64,000 nt of DNA. It comes from Rhodospirillaceae bacterium (GTDB lineage: Bacteria; Pseudomonadota; Alphaproteobacteria; Rhodospirillales; Rhodospirillaceae). The stretch's first letter is position 1; each line of letters starts with the position of its first letter. The position numbers were made by a program, and so were the translations under genes. The notes below the pieces were generated by a model, which was given only the letters and a program-made list of their open reading frames with translations, was not told the DNA's origin and ran no database searches. The stretch is from NCBI GenBank assembly GCA_947476695.1, contig CANJRD010000004.1, forward strand, positions 171,531 to 235,530. Direction: 5' to 3'. Below are positions 46,810 to 55,514 of the stretch, piece after piece.

Positions 46810-48419
46810 GAGTCGCGTCGCAAGTCATGACGTTGCGCTGGGCCACCTGCGTTGCCGTTCTCGCGATACTGATCGGCATGGCGCGGCCTGCGTTTGCCCA
46901 CGCGGTGTTGATCGACTCAATGCCGCAGGCGGGTGCGCAGGTAATGGAGTCGCCGGCGGAGATCGTGCTCACGTTCAGCGAGGCCGTGCGTCCCATCGAA
47001 TTCCGCGTACTCGACCGCGCCGGCAAGGAAGCCGGTCGGCCCAACGCCGTGCGGCTTGATGGCGATACAGTTCATCTGTTGCTGACGGAGACGCTGCCCC
47101 AGGGCAGCTATCTCGTGACCTATCGCGTTACCTCCGAGGATACGCATCCCGTCATGGCGACTTTCGCTTTTGGTGTGGGCGAGGCGGCGATGGTGCAGGA
47201 GAACGCCGCGCCGAAGGTGAGCGCCTGGACCCCTCTCGTCGGCACGAACCGATGGGTTCTTTACGCCACGATGCTATGGGCAACGGGCGCCGCGCTCCTC
47301 GCGCTGATGATGCCGTTGCCGGCGGATGCGGCGCGGGTAAATGCGCGTTTCGGTCGCGGTGCGGCGGTCGCCGCCGCGATGTCGTTCGTCCTGGCGGTCG
47401 GTCTCGGCGGCGCCGAATTGGTGGGCGCGGAGACGTTGCTGTCGTCCTCCGCCTGGGCTGCGGGTGCCAAGACCACATTGCTGCTCAGCGCCATGATCGG
47501 TTCCATCGCGATGGCGATCCTCGTCATCGCGTTCATGCGCCATATGCGGGCGCTACTTGCTCTTGGCGCCGTGCTGGCGATTGTCAGCTTCACCGTCACC
47601 GGCCATGCCGCGACCGCCGCGCCGGTGTGGGTCATGGCGCCGTCCGTGGCGGTCCATCTCGCTTGCGCGGCCTTCTGGCTCGCGGCGCTGCCGGTGCTGT
47701 TCTTCACCGCGAAGACCGCCGAACCGGCGGAGGCCGCTCGCGTGATGACGGCCTTCTCGATCCGCGCCGTCTGGGCCGTCATGGCTTTGATCCTCAGCGG
47801 CGTGGTCGTCACCGTCGTGCAAGTAGGGTCCACCGCGGCATTCACGGAGACATTGTATGGCCCACGCCTGCTGGTGAAGCTCGGGCTGTTCAGCCTGTTG
47901 CTGGCGCTCGCGGGCTATAACAAGTCCGTGCTCACCCCCGCGCTTGAGTGGCCGGAAGCGAATGCGGCGTGGAAGCTGCGCCGGACGATCAGCTTCGAGC
48001 TCATGTTCTACGTGCTCATCCTCGGGGCCGCCGCTTCGTTGACGCTGACGCCACCACCGCGTGTATTGCAGGTGCAGCAACGCGCCGCCGTCGCGGGCCC
48101 GTTCAAGGCCTCGGTGACCGTCGACGGCTATGCCGCAGACATCGAGGTCACGCCCGGGCGCACCGGCCGGAACATGGTCATGGTCACCGTACGCGGCAAG
48201 GCCGGCCAGCCGGCGGCCCTGAAGGGGCTGGACATGACGCTCGCGCTTCCGGCGGCAGGACTGGCGGACGTCGAGAAGCAGGGTGAAGCCGCCGGCCCCA
48301 CGATGTGGCATTTCGTGATCGACGAGACCATCATCGCCGGTGAGTGGCAGGCCAAAGTCCGCGCCGCCGTGACCGACTTCGACTATGTCGATTTCGAATT
48401 CAAGATACCGATCAAGTAG
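46806..48419 (+). CDS. CopC-CopD fusion, copper transport/resistance membrane protein
   Basis: A 537-residue fusion. After a signal peptide, residues 30-125 are a CopC domain, beginning at the N-terminal His of AHAVLIDSMP and including EDTHPVMATFAFGV; both His are the usual Cu(II) ligands. Residues 140-415 form about eight CopD helices (TLLLSAMIGSIAMAILV, MAPSVAVHLACAAFWLAALPVLF). A C-terminal region of about 100 residues is YtkA-like (FKASVTVDGYAADIEVTPGR). The arrangement resembles YcnJ-type copper importers. The start is GTG 46806 overlapping the preceding stop; ATG 46827 is an alternative. Confidence 0.9.
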   Translation: MRVASQVMTLRWATCVAVLAILIGMARPAFAHAVLIDSMPQAGAQVMESPAEIVLTFSEAVRPIEFRVLDRAGKEAGRPNAVRLDGDTVHLLLTETLPQGSYLVTYRVTSEDTHPVMATFAFGVGEAAMVQENAAPKVSAWTPLVGTNRWVLYATMLWATGAALLALMMPLPADAARVNARFGRGAAVAAAMSFVLAVGLGGAELVGAETLLSSSAWAAGAKTTLLLSAMIGSIAMAILVIAFMRHMRALLALGAVLAIVSFTVTGHAATAAPVWVMAPSVAVHLACAAFWLAALPVLFFTAKTAEPAEAARVMTAFSIRAVWAVMALILSGVVVTVVQVGSTAAFTETLYGPRLLVKLGLFSLLLALAGYNKSVLTPALEWPEANAAWKLRRTISFELMFYVLILGAAASLTLTPPPRVLQVQQRAAVAGPFKASVTVDGYAADIEVTPGRTGRNMVMVTVRGKAGQPAALKGLDMTLALPAAGLADVEKQGEAAGPTMWHFVIDETIIAGEWQAKVRAAVTDFDYVDFEFKIPIK

Positions 48420-48440
48420 ACGATGCGGTAAACGAGACTC

Positions 48441-50132
48441 ATGCGCGACCGCTCACCCAGTCGGCGACACATCCTCGGCGGTTCCGCCTTGGCCGCACTT
48501 GGCGCGGCCTGGCCGCGCTGGGCGCGCAGTGCGACGGACGGTCTTGCAGCCGATGCCAATGTGCTCTCCGGTTCCGAGATCGCGCTGACCATTGGCCACA
48601 AGATGTGGTCTGTCGACGGCCGCAGCGGCCACGCGGTCGCGGTCAACGGCACGTTGCCCGGGCCACTGCTTCGCCTGAAGGAAGGCCAGAACGTCCGCAT
48701 CAAAGTGACGAACACGCTGGATGAGGACACCTCGATCCACTGGCACGGCCTGCTGGTGCCTTTCCAGTTCGACGGCGTGCCCGGCGTAAGCTTCCCCGGC
48801 ATCAAGCCCGGCGAAACCTTCACCTACGAATTTCCGATCAAGCAGGCGGGCACCTATTGGTACCACAGCCACTCCGGCGCGCAGGAGCAGGAGGGGATTT
48901 ACGGTCCCCTGGTGATCGATCCCGCCGGTCCCGATCCGGTTGCGTTCGATCGCGAGCATGTCGTCGTGCTGAGCGACTACAGCTTCCTGCATCCGCACAT
49001 GATCATGGCGAAGCTGAAGAAGCATTCGGGCTACTTCAATTATCAGAAGCAGACGCTGGCCGGTTTGCTGGCCGGCAAGGATCAGCCGCTGAAAGATCGT
49101 GCCGAGTGGGCGCGGATGCGGATGGACCCCACCGACATCTCGGATGTCACGGGTTCGACCTATACGTTCCTGATCAACGGCCACGGCCCGCAGGACAACT
49201 GGACCGCCCTGTTCAAACCCGGTGAGCGCGTGCGCCTGCGGTTCGTCAACGCGGCGGCGATGACGATCTTCGACGTGCGTATCCCGGGCCTGAAGATGTC
49301 TGTGGTGCAGACCGACGGCCAGGACGTGAAACCCGTCGCGGTCGACGAATTCCAGATCGGGCCGGCGGAAACCTACGACGTCATTGTGCAGCCGATGGAC
49401 GACGCGGCGTTCACGCTGGTCGCTGAAGCGGTCGACCGCTCGGGCATGGGGCGCGCGACATTGGCGCCGCGCCCCGGCATGACGGCGGCGGTTCCGCCAT
49501 TACGCGAACGTCCGCTGACCACCATGACGGACATGGGCATGGGCCCGCCCGGCATGGACATGAGCCGCATGGACATGTCGATGCGCAACCCGAAGAACGC
49601 GCCGCAGGTGAAGATGGGGCCGGGCGTGGAGATGATCGCGCCCATGGCGATGGAGCGGCCGGGCTTCCCCGGGCAGGGGCTCGAGGACGTCGGCCACAAG
49701 GTGCTCAGCTACGCCGATCTCGCATCGCTGACCGCGAACACGGACAAGCGCGCGCCCACGCGCACGAAGCAAATCCATCTGACCGGCAACATGCAGCGCT
49801 TTATGTGGTCTTTCGACGGCAAGAAGCTGAGCGAGGTGACGGAGCCGATCCCGTTCCGCCTGAACGAACGCGTGCGCGTCGAGCTCGTCAACGACACCAT
49901 GATGGCGCATCCGATCCATCTGCACGGTCACTTCTTCGAGGTGGTGAACGGGCACGACGGGTTCCATCCGCGCAAGCACACGGTCATCGTGCCGCCGGGG
50001 GGCGTGATCGCCTTCAATCTGACGGCGGATGCGCCGGGCGATTGGGCCTTCCACTGCCATCTGCTGTTCCACATGCATGCCGGCATGATGCAGGTCGTCA
50101 GCGTGCGCCCGTTCGCGGAGAGCACCACATGA
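48441..50132 (+). CDS. copA: Copper-resistance multicopper oxidase
   Basis: A 563-residue Tat-exported (SRRHILGGSALAALG) multicopper oxidase of the CopA type that oxidises Cu(I) in the periplasm. The four copper-binding His segments are present: HWHGLLVPFQFDG, WYHSHSGAQEQEG, HPIHLHGHFFEV, and HCHLLFHMHAGMM with the type 1 Cys and Met. A methionine-rich stretch (MGPPGMDMSRMDMSM, about residues 370-385) is a typical extra copper-binding insert. It lies 21 bases after the CopC-CopD gene and overlaps copB. Confidence 0.95.
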   Translation: MRDRSPSRRHILGGSALAALGAAWPRWARSATDGLAADANVLSGSEIALTIGHKMWSVDGRSGHAVAVNGTLPGPLLRLKEGQNVRIKVTNTLDEDTSIHWHGLLVPFQFDGVPGVSFPGIKPGETFTYEFPIKQAGTYWYHSHSGAQEQEGIYGPLVIDPAGPDPVAFDREHVVVLSDYSFLHPHMIMAKLKKHSGYFNYQKQTLAGLLAGKDQPLKDRAEWARMRMDPTDISDVTGSTYTFLINGHGPQDNWTALFKPGERVRLRFVNAAAMTIFDVRIPGLKMSVVQTDGQDVKPVAVDEFQIGPAETYDVIVQPMDDAAFTLVAEAVDRSGMGRATLAPRPGMTAAVPPLRERPLTTMTDMGMGPPGMDMSRMDMSMRNPKNAPQVKMGPGVEMIAPMAMERPGFPGQGLEDVGHKVLSYADLASLTANTDKRAPTRTKQIHLTGNMQRFMWSFDGKKLSEVTEPIPFRLNERVRVELVNDTMMAHPIHLHGHFFEVVNGHDGFHPRKHTVIVPPGGVIAFNLTADAPGDWAFHCHLLFHMHAGMMQVVSVRPFAESTT

Positions 50133-50932
50133 TCGCGCGCGCCGTCCAGGTCGCGGTCGCGCTGATGCTTTCGGCTTCCACGGCTTTCGCGCAGCAGGCG
50201 GCCGAACCGCCGCCGCCGCCGGCAGATCACGCCGCCGATCGCGTCTACGATCCGGGCGTCATGGCGGCGGCGCGCGCGAACATGCATCAGGAACACGGCG
50301 GTGAGACGTTCTCGATGGTGCTGGTGAACATCGCCGAGTACCAAAGCCTGAAGGGGCGCGAGGCTTATCGCTGGGAGGCGGAAGCCTGGTACGGCGGCGA
50401 CATCAACCGGTTCGTGGCGAAGACCGAGGGCGAGGGCACCTTCGGCGCGTCGTCAGAGCGCGCCGAATTTCAGGCGCTGTATTCCCGCGCCATCGATCGC
50501 TATCTCAATCTTCAGGCGGGGCTGCGATACGACGTCAGCCCCAAGCCGACGCGGGCCTATGCGACGATCGGCGTGGAAGGGCTCGCGCCCTATGTCATCG
50601 AGACGACCGCCGCGCTGTTCGTGTCGGATAAGGGCGATGCCCTGGCGCGACTGGAAGCCTATTACGATCAGCTGATCACGCAGCGTCTGGTGCTCCAGCC
50701 CCGCGTCGAGATGAACCTGGCGGCGCAAGACGTGCGCGCGAACGATATCGGGTCCGGCGTCGTCGATATCGAGTTGGGCTTGCGTCTGCGCTACGAATTG
50801 CGCCGTGAATTCGCGCCCTATGTCGGTGTGTCCTATGAACGCAAGACCGGGCGCACCGCCGACTTCGCGCGGGCGGCCGGCGAGCCCGTGGGCGGAACCG
50901 CCGTCGTTATCGGTCTCCACACCTGGTTCTGA
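50129..50932 (+). CDS. copB: Copper-resistance outer-membrane protein CopB
   Basis: A 267-residue CopB-family outer-membrane beta-barrel with signal peptide ending AFAQ. A His/Met-containing linker (MAAARANMHQEHGG) is shorter than in many CopB proteins. The barrel shows alternating strands: YRWEAEAWYGGDINRF, RAEFQALYSRAIDRYLNLQAGLRYD, LGLRLRYELRREFAPYVGVSYER, ending GTAVVIGLHTWF with the terminal aromatic. ATG 50129 overlaps the copA stop (ATGA). It is the last gene of the operon. Confidence 0.93.
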   Translation: MIARAVQVAVALMLSASTAFAQQAAEPPPPPADHAADRVYDPGVMAAARANMHQEHGGETFSMVLVNIAEYQSLKGREAYRWEAEAWYGGDINRFVAKTEGEGTFGASSERAEFQALYSRAIDRYLNLQAGLRYDVSPKPTRAYATIGVEGLAPYVIETTAALFVSDKGDALARLEAYYDQLITQRLVLQPRVEMNLAAQDVRANDIGSGVVDIELGLRLRYELRREFAPYVGVSYERKTGRTADFARAAGEPVGGTAVVIGLHTWF

Positions 50933-50951
50933 GGCATTGCCCTTAAAAGAG

Positions 50952-50981
50952 CGGCGCCGCAGGTTCGGGGCTGCGGCGCCG
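50952..50981 (+). terminator. Hairpin after the copper operon
   Basis: CGGCGCCGCAG, 8-base loop, CTGCGGCGCCG: a perfect 11-bp GC stem 20 bases after the copB stop. There is no T-run, so it may slow, but not by itself end, transcription. Confidence 0.55.
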
Positions 50982-51386
50982 GTTGCACTGTGGACCCAGG
51001 GGGACGCCCGGCCCACAGGCTGCTCTGGCTACAATTCTAGGTGGCCGCGAGGCCTCCGGCGCACGTGTTTTCGTCCTCACCGCTGTCCGGGCGGTGAGCA
51101 AGTGCTTGACGGCGCAGCGAGATATCAGCGCTGGGGCTTCACATTCCCGTGAGGTCACGCAGGCGTGGCCGCGCGGTTCGTTGCATTCGCGTTGCATCGC
51201 GTATCATCCGCCCGCAGCAGTCTTGTGGGGGCACGACTGCGCACCGCAGCATAATCGACGACGGCGAGGTCCACATCACAGCCGTGGATAGTGCACCCAT
51301 TCCGATTGGAAGCCCAAAGCCACGCGAACAGTACGGACGGTAGCTATCGAGCATCAGTAACGCGGCCACTTACCGAGGGGGAAAAT
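50982..51386 (+). other. Long leader region of TonB receptor 1, no gene seen
   Basis: About 400 bases without a supported gene. CTCACCGC-TGTCCGG-GCGGTGAG (51076-51098) is a perfect 8-bp hairpin, and CGTGAGGTCACG (51148-51159) is a perfect 12-bp palindrome. Promoter, operator or regulatory leader functions are possible. No known riboswitch was recognised. Confidence 0.4.
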
Positions 51387-53831
51387 ATGGCACGTCGTAG
51401 TCTGCTTAAAGCCAGTACAGCTTGTTCTCTTGTGATGACTTTCGTGGGCGGATTGCAATCCGCCGCGCAAGCCCAGCAACTTGAAGAAATCACGGTCACG
51501 GCGCGTCGCGTCGAAGAAAACCTGATGCAGGTGCCGCTGGCCATCAGCGCCGTCACATCCGAAGACATTCAGGCGCGCGGCGTCACCACACTGATCGATC
51601 TCGGCAAGTTCACGTCGGGTCTGTTCGCCCAGGTCGGCGTCAACGGCCGTACCGACCGTTCAAGCGTGAAACTGACTTTCCGCGGGTTGTCGACCACCAG
51701 CGGTCAGAAGTTCATCGACGGCGCGCCGTTCTCGGGCAGCGCGGTGCCGGATCTGACGGAAGTGGAGCGCGTCGAAGTGCTCAAGGGGCCGCAGTCGGTC
51801 TACTTCGGACGGTCCACATACTCGGGCGCGGTCAACTTCGTCTCGCGCACGCCGGGGGATCACTTCGAGGGCCGCGTCACCGCCGACGGCGCGATGTACG
51901 GCACGTTCGATCTCATGGCCAGCCTGGAAGGGCCGATCGTCGCCGACAAGCTCGGCATTCGCGTGAGCGGCCGGCACTATCACACCAACGGTCAGTACGT
52001 GAACTACTTCGCCAAGAACCGGTTGGGCAGTGAAAATACCGACTCGTTCAATATCTACGCGTACTACACGCCGTCGGACGCGCTGGAGGTCAAGGCGCGG
52101 TTCAGCTACGCGCTGGACGATGACGGTACGCCGACAGAAGCGGTGATGCTGGCACGTTCCACCGTGCTCGGCGCCAACGGCGTCATCACGACGACCGCCC
52201 GTGGCGGCGAACTGCAGTGCAATCTGGGTGGCACCGGCGGCCCGTACTACTGCGGTGAGTTGCCGACCATCACCACGTTGCTGAAGCAGACGCCGTTCCT
52301 GATCTCAGTCTATGACACCGTCACGCCGTTGATCGATGCGCGCCTGAACCAGAACATCCCGGTGATCCAGCCGCAGCTGGGTGTGTTGTCGCAGTATCCC
52401 TACACCGTCGATCCGGCGTGGAAGTCGAACGTCGGCTTCAAGCGCGAGACGAAGAACGCCAACATCCGCATAAATTATACGACGCAGTCGGGTTGGCTGC
52501 TCAACTCGATGACGGCGTGGAACTACACCAAGTCCGCATCGTTCGCCGACCAGAACTATCGCGACGTTTCGGCGATGCCCAACCCGTCCTTCATCTCGGT
52601 CGCGGCGACGCCGCTGTTCCCCGAGAAGGTGATGCACTTCAACAAGACGGCCAGCTACAACTACGACATCAGCCAGGAACTCCGTGTCACGACCCCGGCC
52701 GAGCGACGCCTGCGCGGCGTGGCCGGCGCGAGCTACTACTACTTCAACAATCCCGGCTCCGGTCTGAACGGCCTCAACATCCGCGGCGTCACGCAGAACA
52801 ACTACTTGCGCAACACCGTCAAGACACCGGCGGTGTTCGCGGGCGTGTATTACGACCTGACCGATCAATTTACGATCTCGGCCGAAGGCCGCTATCAGTG
52901 GGATAAGATCCTTCAGGCGCAGGAATATCCGACTGCCGTCGCACCGTTGTCGGGCACCTTCTCCAGCTTCTCGCCGCGCGTGACCCTCGACTACAAGGTC
53001 AACGACGACCACTTGGTCTATGCCCTGTTCTCCAAGGGCTACGAACCGGGTGGCTTCAACACCGCGCTGGTCGGTAACACGCCGACGGTGACCGCTCAGC
53101 TCCAGGCGGCGGGCGCGTTGCTCAACTACCTGCAGGAAACATTGGTCAACTACGAAATCGGCTTGAAATCGTCCTGGATGGACAATCGCATCCAGACGAC
53201 CTTCGCGGCCTACTACGACAAGTGGAACAACGGCAAAACCACCGCCAATATCTTCCTCAACCTTCCCGGCGGCGGCATCTCGCAGCAGAGCGTGATCATC
53301 AACAGCGGCAGGGTCGATCTGAAGGGTCTCGAGTTCGAAGCCCGCATGGCCGTGACCGAGCACTTGAAGGTGACCGGCACGCTGTCGTTCCAAAGCAATC
53401 GGATCAAGCAGTTCAACTATCTGCAGGGCTTGCGGCTCATCGCCGGCAAGCAGGACGTCAGCGGCAATGTGCTGGAACAGGCACCGAAGTGGCAGTGGAG
53501 CTTGTCGCCCGAATACACCGATCACCTGAGCGGCGATTGGGATTGGTTCGCGCGCACCGACGTCACCTATCGTGGCAGCTACTTCATCAACCAGACCAAT
53601 GAATCGACGGTCGCGCCGTTGATCCTGGTCGGGGCCCGCGTCGGCGCCACGAACGGCAATGTCCGCATGGAAGCCTATGTCAACAATCTGCTGGATAACA
53701 AAGAGATCCCGGAAGCTGTCGGCGGCAATTGCTGCAGCGACGTGATCTTGCTGAATACCGCGTCGAGCGCGATCCGCATCGGCGTGCCGAAGAAGCGCGT
53801 CTTCGGCGCGCGGGTCAGCTACAAGTTCTAA
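51387..53831 (+). CDS. TonB-dependent receptor 1
   Basis: An 814-residue outer-membrane active transporter. Signal peptide, then TonB-box region LEEITVTARRVEENLMQVP, plug domain (TFRGLSTTSGQKFIDG, VERVEVLKGPQSVYFGRSTYSGAVNFV), and a 22-strand barrel ending RVSYKF with terminal Phe. The type matches receptors for plant- or aromatic-derived compounds widespread in sphingomonads, so siderophore uptake need not be assumed. GAGGGGGAAAAT precedes the ATG at 51387. It has a 450-base leader and its own strong terminator. Confidence 0.94.
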   Translation: MARRSLLKASTACSLVMTFVGGLQSAAQAQQLEEITVTARRVEENLMQVPLAISAVTSEDIQARGVTTLIDLGKFTSGLFAQVGVNGRTDRSSVKLTFRGLSTTSGQKFIDGAPFSGSAVPDLTEVERVEVLKGPQSVYFGRSTYSGAVNFVSRTPGDHFEGRVTADGAMYGTFDLMASLEGPIVADKLGIRVSGRHYHTNGQYVNYFAKNRLGSENTDSFNIYAYYTPSDALEVKARFSYALDDDGTPTEAVMLARSTVLGANGVITTTARGGELQCNLGGTGGPYYCGELPTITTLLKQTPFLISVYDTVTPLIDARLNQNIPVIQPQLGVLSQYPYTVDPAWKSNVGFKRETKNANIRINYTTQSGWLLNSMTAWNYTKSASFADQNYRDVSAMPNPSFISVAATPLFPEKVMHFNKTASYNYDISQELRVTTPAERRLRGVAGASYYYFNNPGSGLNGLNIRGVTQNNYLRNTVKTPAVFAGVYYDLTDQFTISAEGRYQWDKILQAQEYPTAVAPLSGTFSSFSPRVTLDYKVNDDHLVYALFSKGYEPGGFNTALVGNTPTVTAQLQAAGALLNYLQETLVNYEIGLKSSWMDNRIQTTFAAYYDKWNNGKTTANIFLNLPGGGISQQSVIINSGRVDLKGLEFEARMAVTEHLKVTGTLSFQSNRIKQFNYLQGLRLIAGKQDVSGNVLEQAPKWQWSLSPEYTDHLSGDWDWFARTDVTYRGSYFINQTNESTVAPLILVGARVGATNGNVRMEAYVNNLLDNKEIPEAVGGNCCSDVILLNTASSAIRIGVPKKRVFGARVSYKF

Positions 53832-53850
53832 GCTGAGAAACGTCGACTAA

Positions 53851-53887
53851 AGCCGTCCTCCTCGAAAGCGGAGGGCGGCTTTTTTTA
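53851..53887 (+). terminator. Rho-independent terminator of TonB receptor 1
   Basis: AGCCGTCCTCC, loop TCGAAAGC, GGAGGGCGGCT with one G-T pair, followed by seven T. Confidence 0.9.
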
Positions 53888-54021
53888 TTGGTATTGGGCG
53901 CGTCATAAACGGGTATCCGCACAAATATTGTGCAGGCAGATTACCGTGCTTGTTTTTTCAGCCATCAGGCGATATCTCCCGGGAAACGGCCCTGCGGGGG
54001 TCTTTCTGAAGGACGTCGGTG

Positions 54022-55329
54022 ATGCGCTCACGAGCAGTGTTCGGGTTGGCCGCGGCTGTGATCGGGCTCGCCGCATCGTCGGGCGCCGCGGTCGCGGCCG
54101 AAGCCGCCGGGCCCAATGGCGCGGACACCGCCTGGATCCTCTCTGCCACCGGTCTGGTGCTGTTCATGACGCTGCCGGGGCTCGCGCTGTTTTACGGCGG
54201 CCTCGTGCGCGCCCGGAACGTGCTCTCGGTCTTCATGCATTGCTTCGCGATTTGCGGCGTCGTCACGGTGTTGTGGGCGCTGTTCGGCTATAGCCTCGCG
54301 TTCGGCCCCGGCAACAGTGTGATCGGCGACCTGTCGACCGCCTTCCTCGCCAATCTCGCCGAGGTGCGCGCCGGCACCACGATCCCCGAAGTCGTCTTCG
54401 CCCTGTTCCAGATGACCTTTGCGATCATCACGCCGGCCCTGATCATCGGCGCGTTTGCGGAGCGCGTGACGTTCCCGTTCGTGGTCCTGTTCTCCGCGTT
54501 GTGGTTGGTGATCGTCTACGTGCCGGTGGCCCATTGGATGTGGGGCGGCGGCTGGCTGGCCGCGCAAAACGCTCTCGACTTCGCGGGCGGCATCGTCGTG
54601 CACACCACCGCCGGCATCAGCGCGCTGGTGACAGCGATGATGATCGGGCGCCGTAAGGGATTTCCCAATCACCCGCTGCCCCCGCATAGCCCCGTGCTGA
54701 CCATGATCGGCGCGGGGATGCTGTGGTTCGGATGGTTCGGCTTCAACGGCGGCAGCGCGCTGGCCGCGAATGCCGCCGCCGCCAATGCGATCCTGGCGAC
54801 GCAACTCGCGGCGTCCACCGCGGCGATGATGTGGATCGCGCTGGAGTGGCTGCGCTCCGGCAAGCCGACCTCCATCGGCATCGTCACCGGTGCTGTGGCG
54901 GGCCTGGCGACCGTGACCCCCGGCGCTGGCTACATCGGTCCCATGGGCGCGATTGTCACCGGCCTGGCCGCTGGCCTCGTGTGCTATTTCGCCACGCTCG
55001 CCGTGAAGCAGCGCTGGAAGATCGATGACTCGCTCGACGTGTTCGCCGTGCATGGCGTCGGCGGCATGTTGGGCTCGATTTTGCTGGCCATCTTTGCTGC
55101 GAAGGATCTTGGCGGCACGGGCACGCCGGCCGGCAGCGTGGTCGATCAGTTGATCATCCAAACCGTCGCCGTCGTCGCCACGGCGCTATGGTCGGGCGTC
55201 GCAACCTATGCGATTGCCAGGGCGATCAAGGTCTTCACGCCGCTGCGTGTTTCGACGGAGGACGAGTGGGAAGGGCTCGATCTCCATGCGCACGGCGAAC
55301 GCGGATATGAGTTCACGGAGCGGGCTTAA
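54022..55329 (+). CDS. amt: Ammonium transporter (Amt family)
   Basis: A 435-residue eleven-helix ammonium channel with a cleavable-looking N-terminus (SSGAAVAAEA). TLPGLALFYGGLVRARNVLS is the family signature. The twin pore histidines are His171 (VAHWMWGGGWL) and His344 (FAVHGVGGMLG). AAGGA eight bases before ATG 54022 sets the start. The usual partner glnK is not adjacent. It lies alone between two TonB receptor genes on the same strand. Confidence 0.96.
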   Translation: MRSRAVFGLAAAVIGLAASSGAAVAAEAAGPNGADTAWILSATGLVLFMTLPGLALFYGGLVRARNVLSVFMHCFAICGVVTVLWALFGYSLAFGPGNSVIGDLSTAFLANLAEVRAGTTIPEVVFALFQMTFAIITPALIIGAFAERVTFPFVVLFSALWLVIVYVPVAHWMWGGGWLAAQNALDFAGGIVVHTTAGISALVTAMMIGRRKGFPNHPLPPHSPVLTMIGAGMLWFGWFGFNGGSALAANAAAANAILATQLAASTAAMMWIALEWLRSGKPTSIGIVTGAVAGLATVTPGAGYIGPMGAIVTGLAAGLVCYFATLAVKQRWKIDDSLDVFAVHGVGGMLGSILLAIFAAKDLGGTGTPAGSVVDQLIIQTVAVVATALWSGVATYAIARAIKVFTPLRVSTEDEWEGLDLHAHGERGYEFTERA

Positions 55330-55428
55330 ATCACGTTTGTATGAGTGTGTGACGCCGCCGCTACGGCGCCGGGCCCTCGAATCCGCGTGAATCGGCGAAA
55401 ACGTCACATCGCCGCGTTATAACGCAGC

Positions 55429-55447
55429 TATGCATAAGACATGCATA
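55429..55447. promoter_or_regulatory. TATGCAT inverted repeat upstream of TonB receptor 2
   Basis: TATGCAT-AAGAC-ATGCATA: perfect 7-bp arms, 68 bases before the receptor start, in AT-richer sequence. Candidate operator or promoter-overlapping site. Confidence 0.45.
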
Positions 55448-55514
55448 TTGCTGATTGGAAACGCGTAACGCTCTGCTATTTTCCCTTGGGATTTTACTAG
55501 GGGGAACTTTCAAA

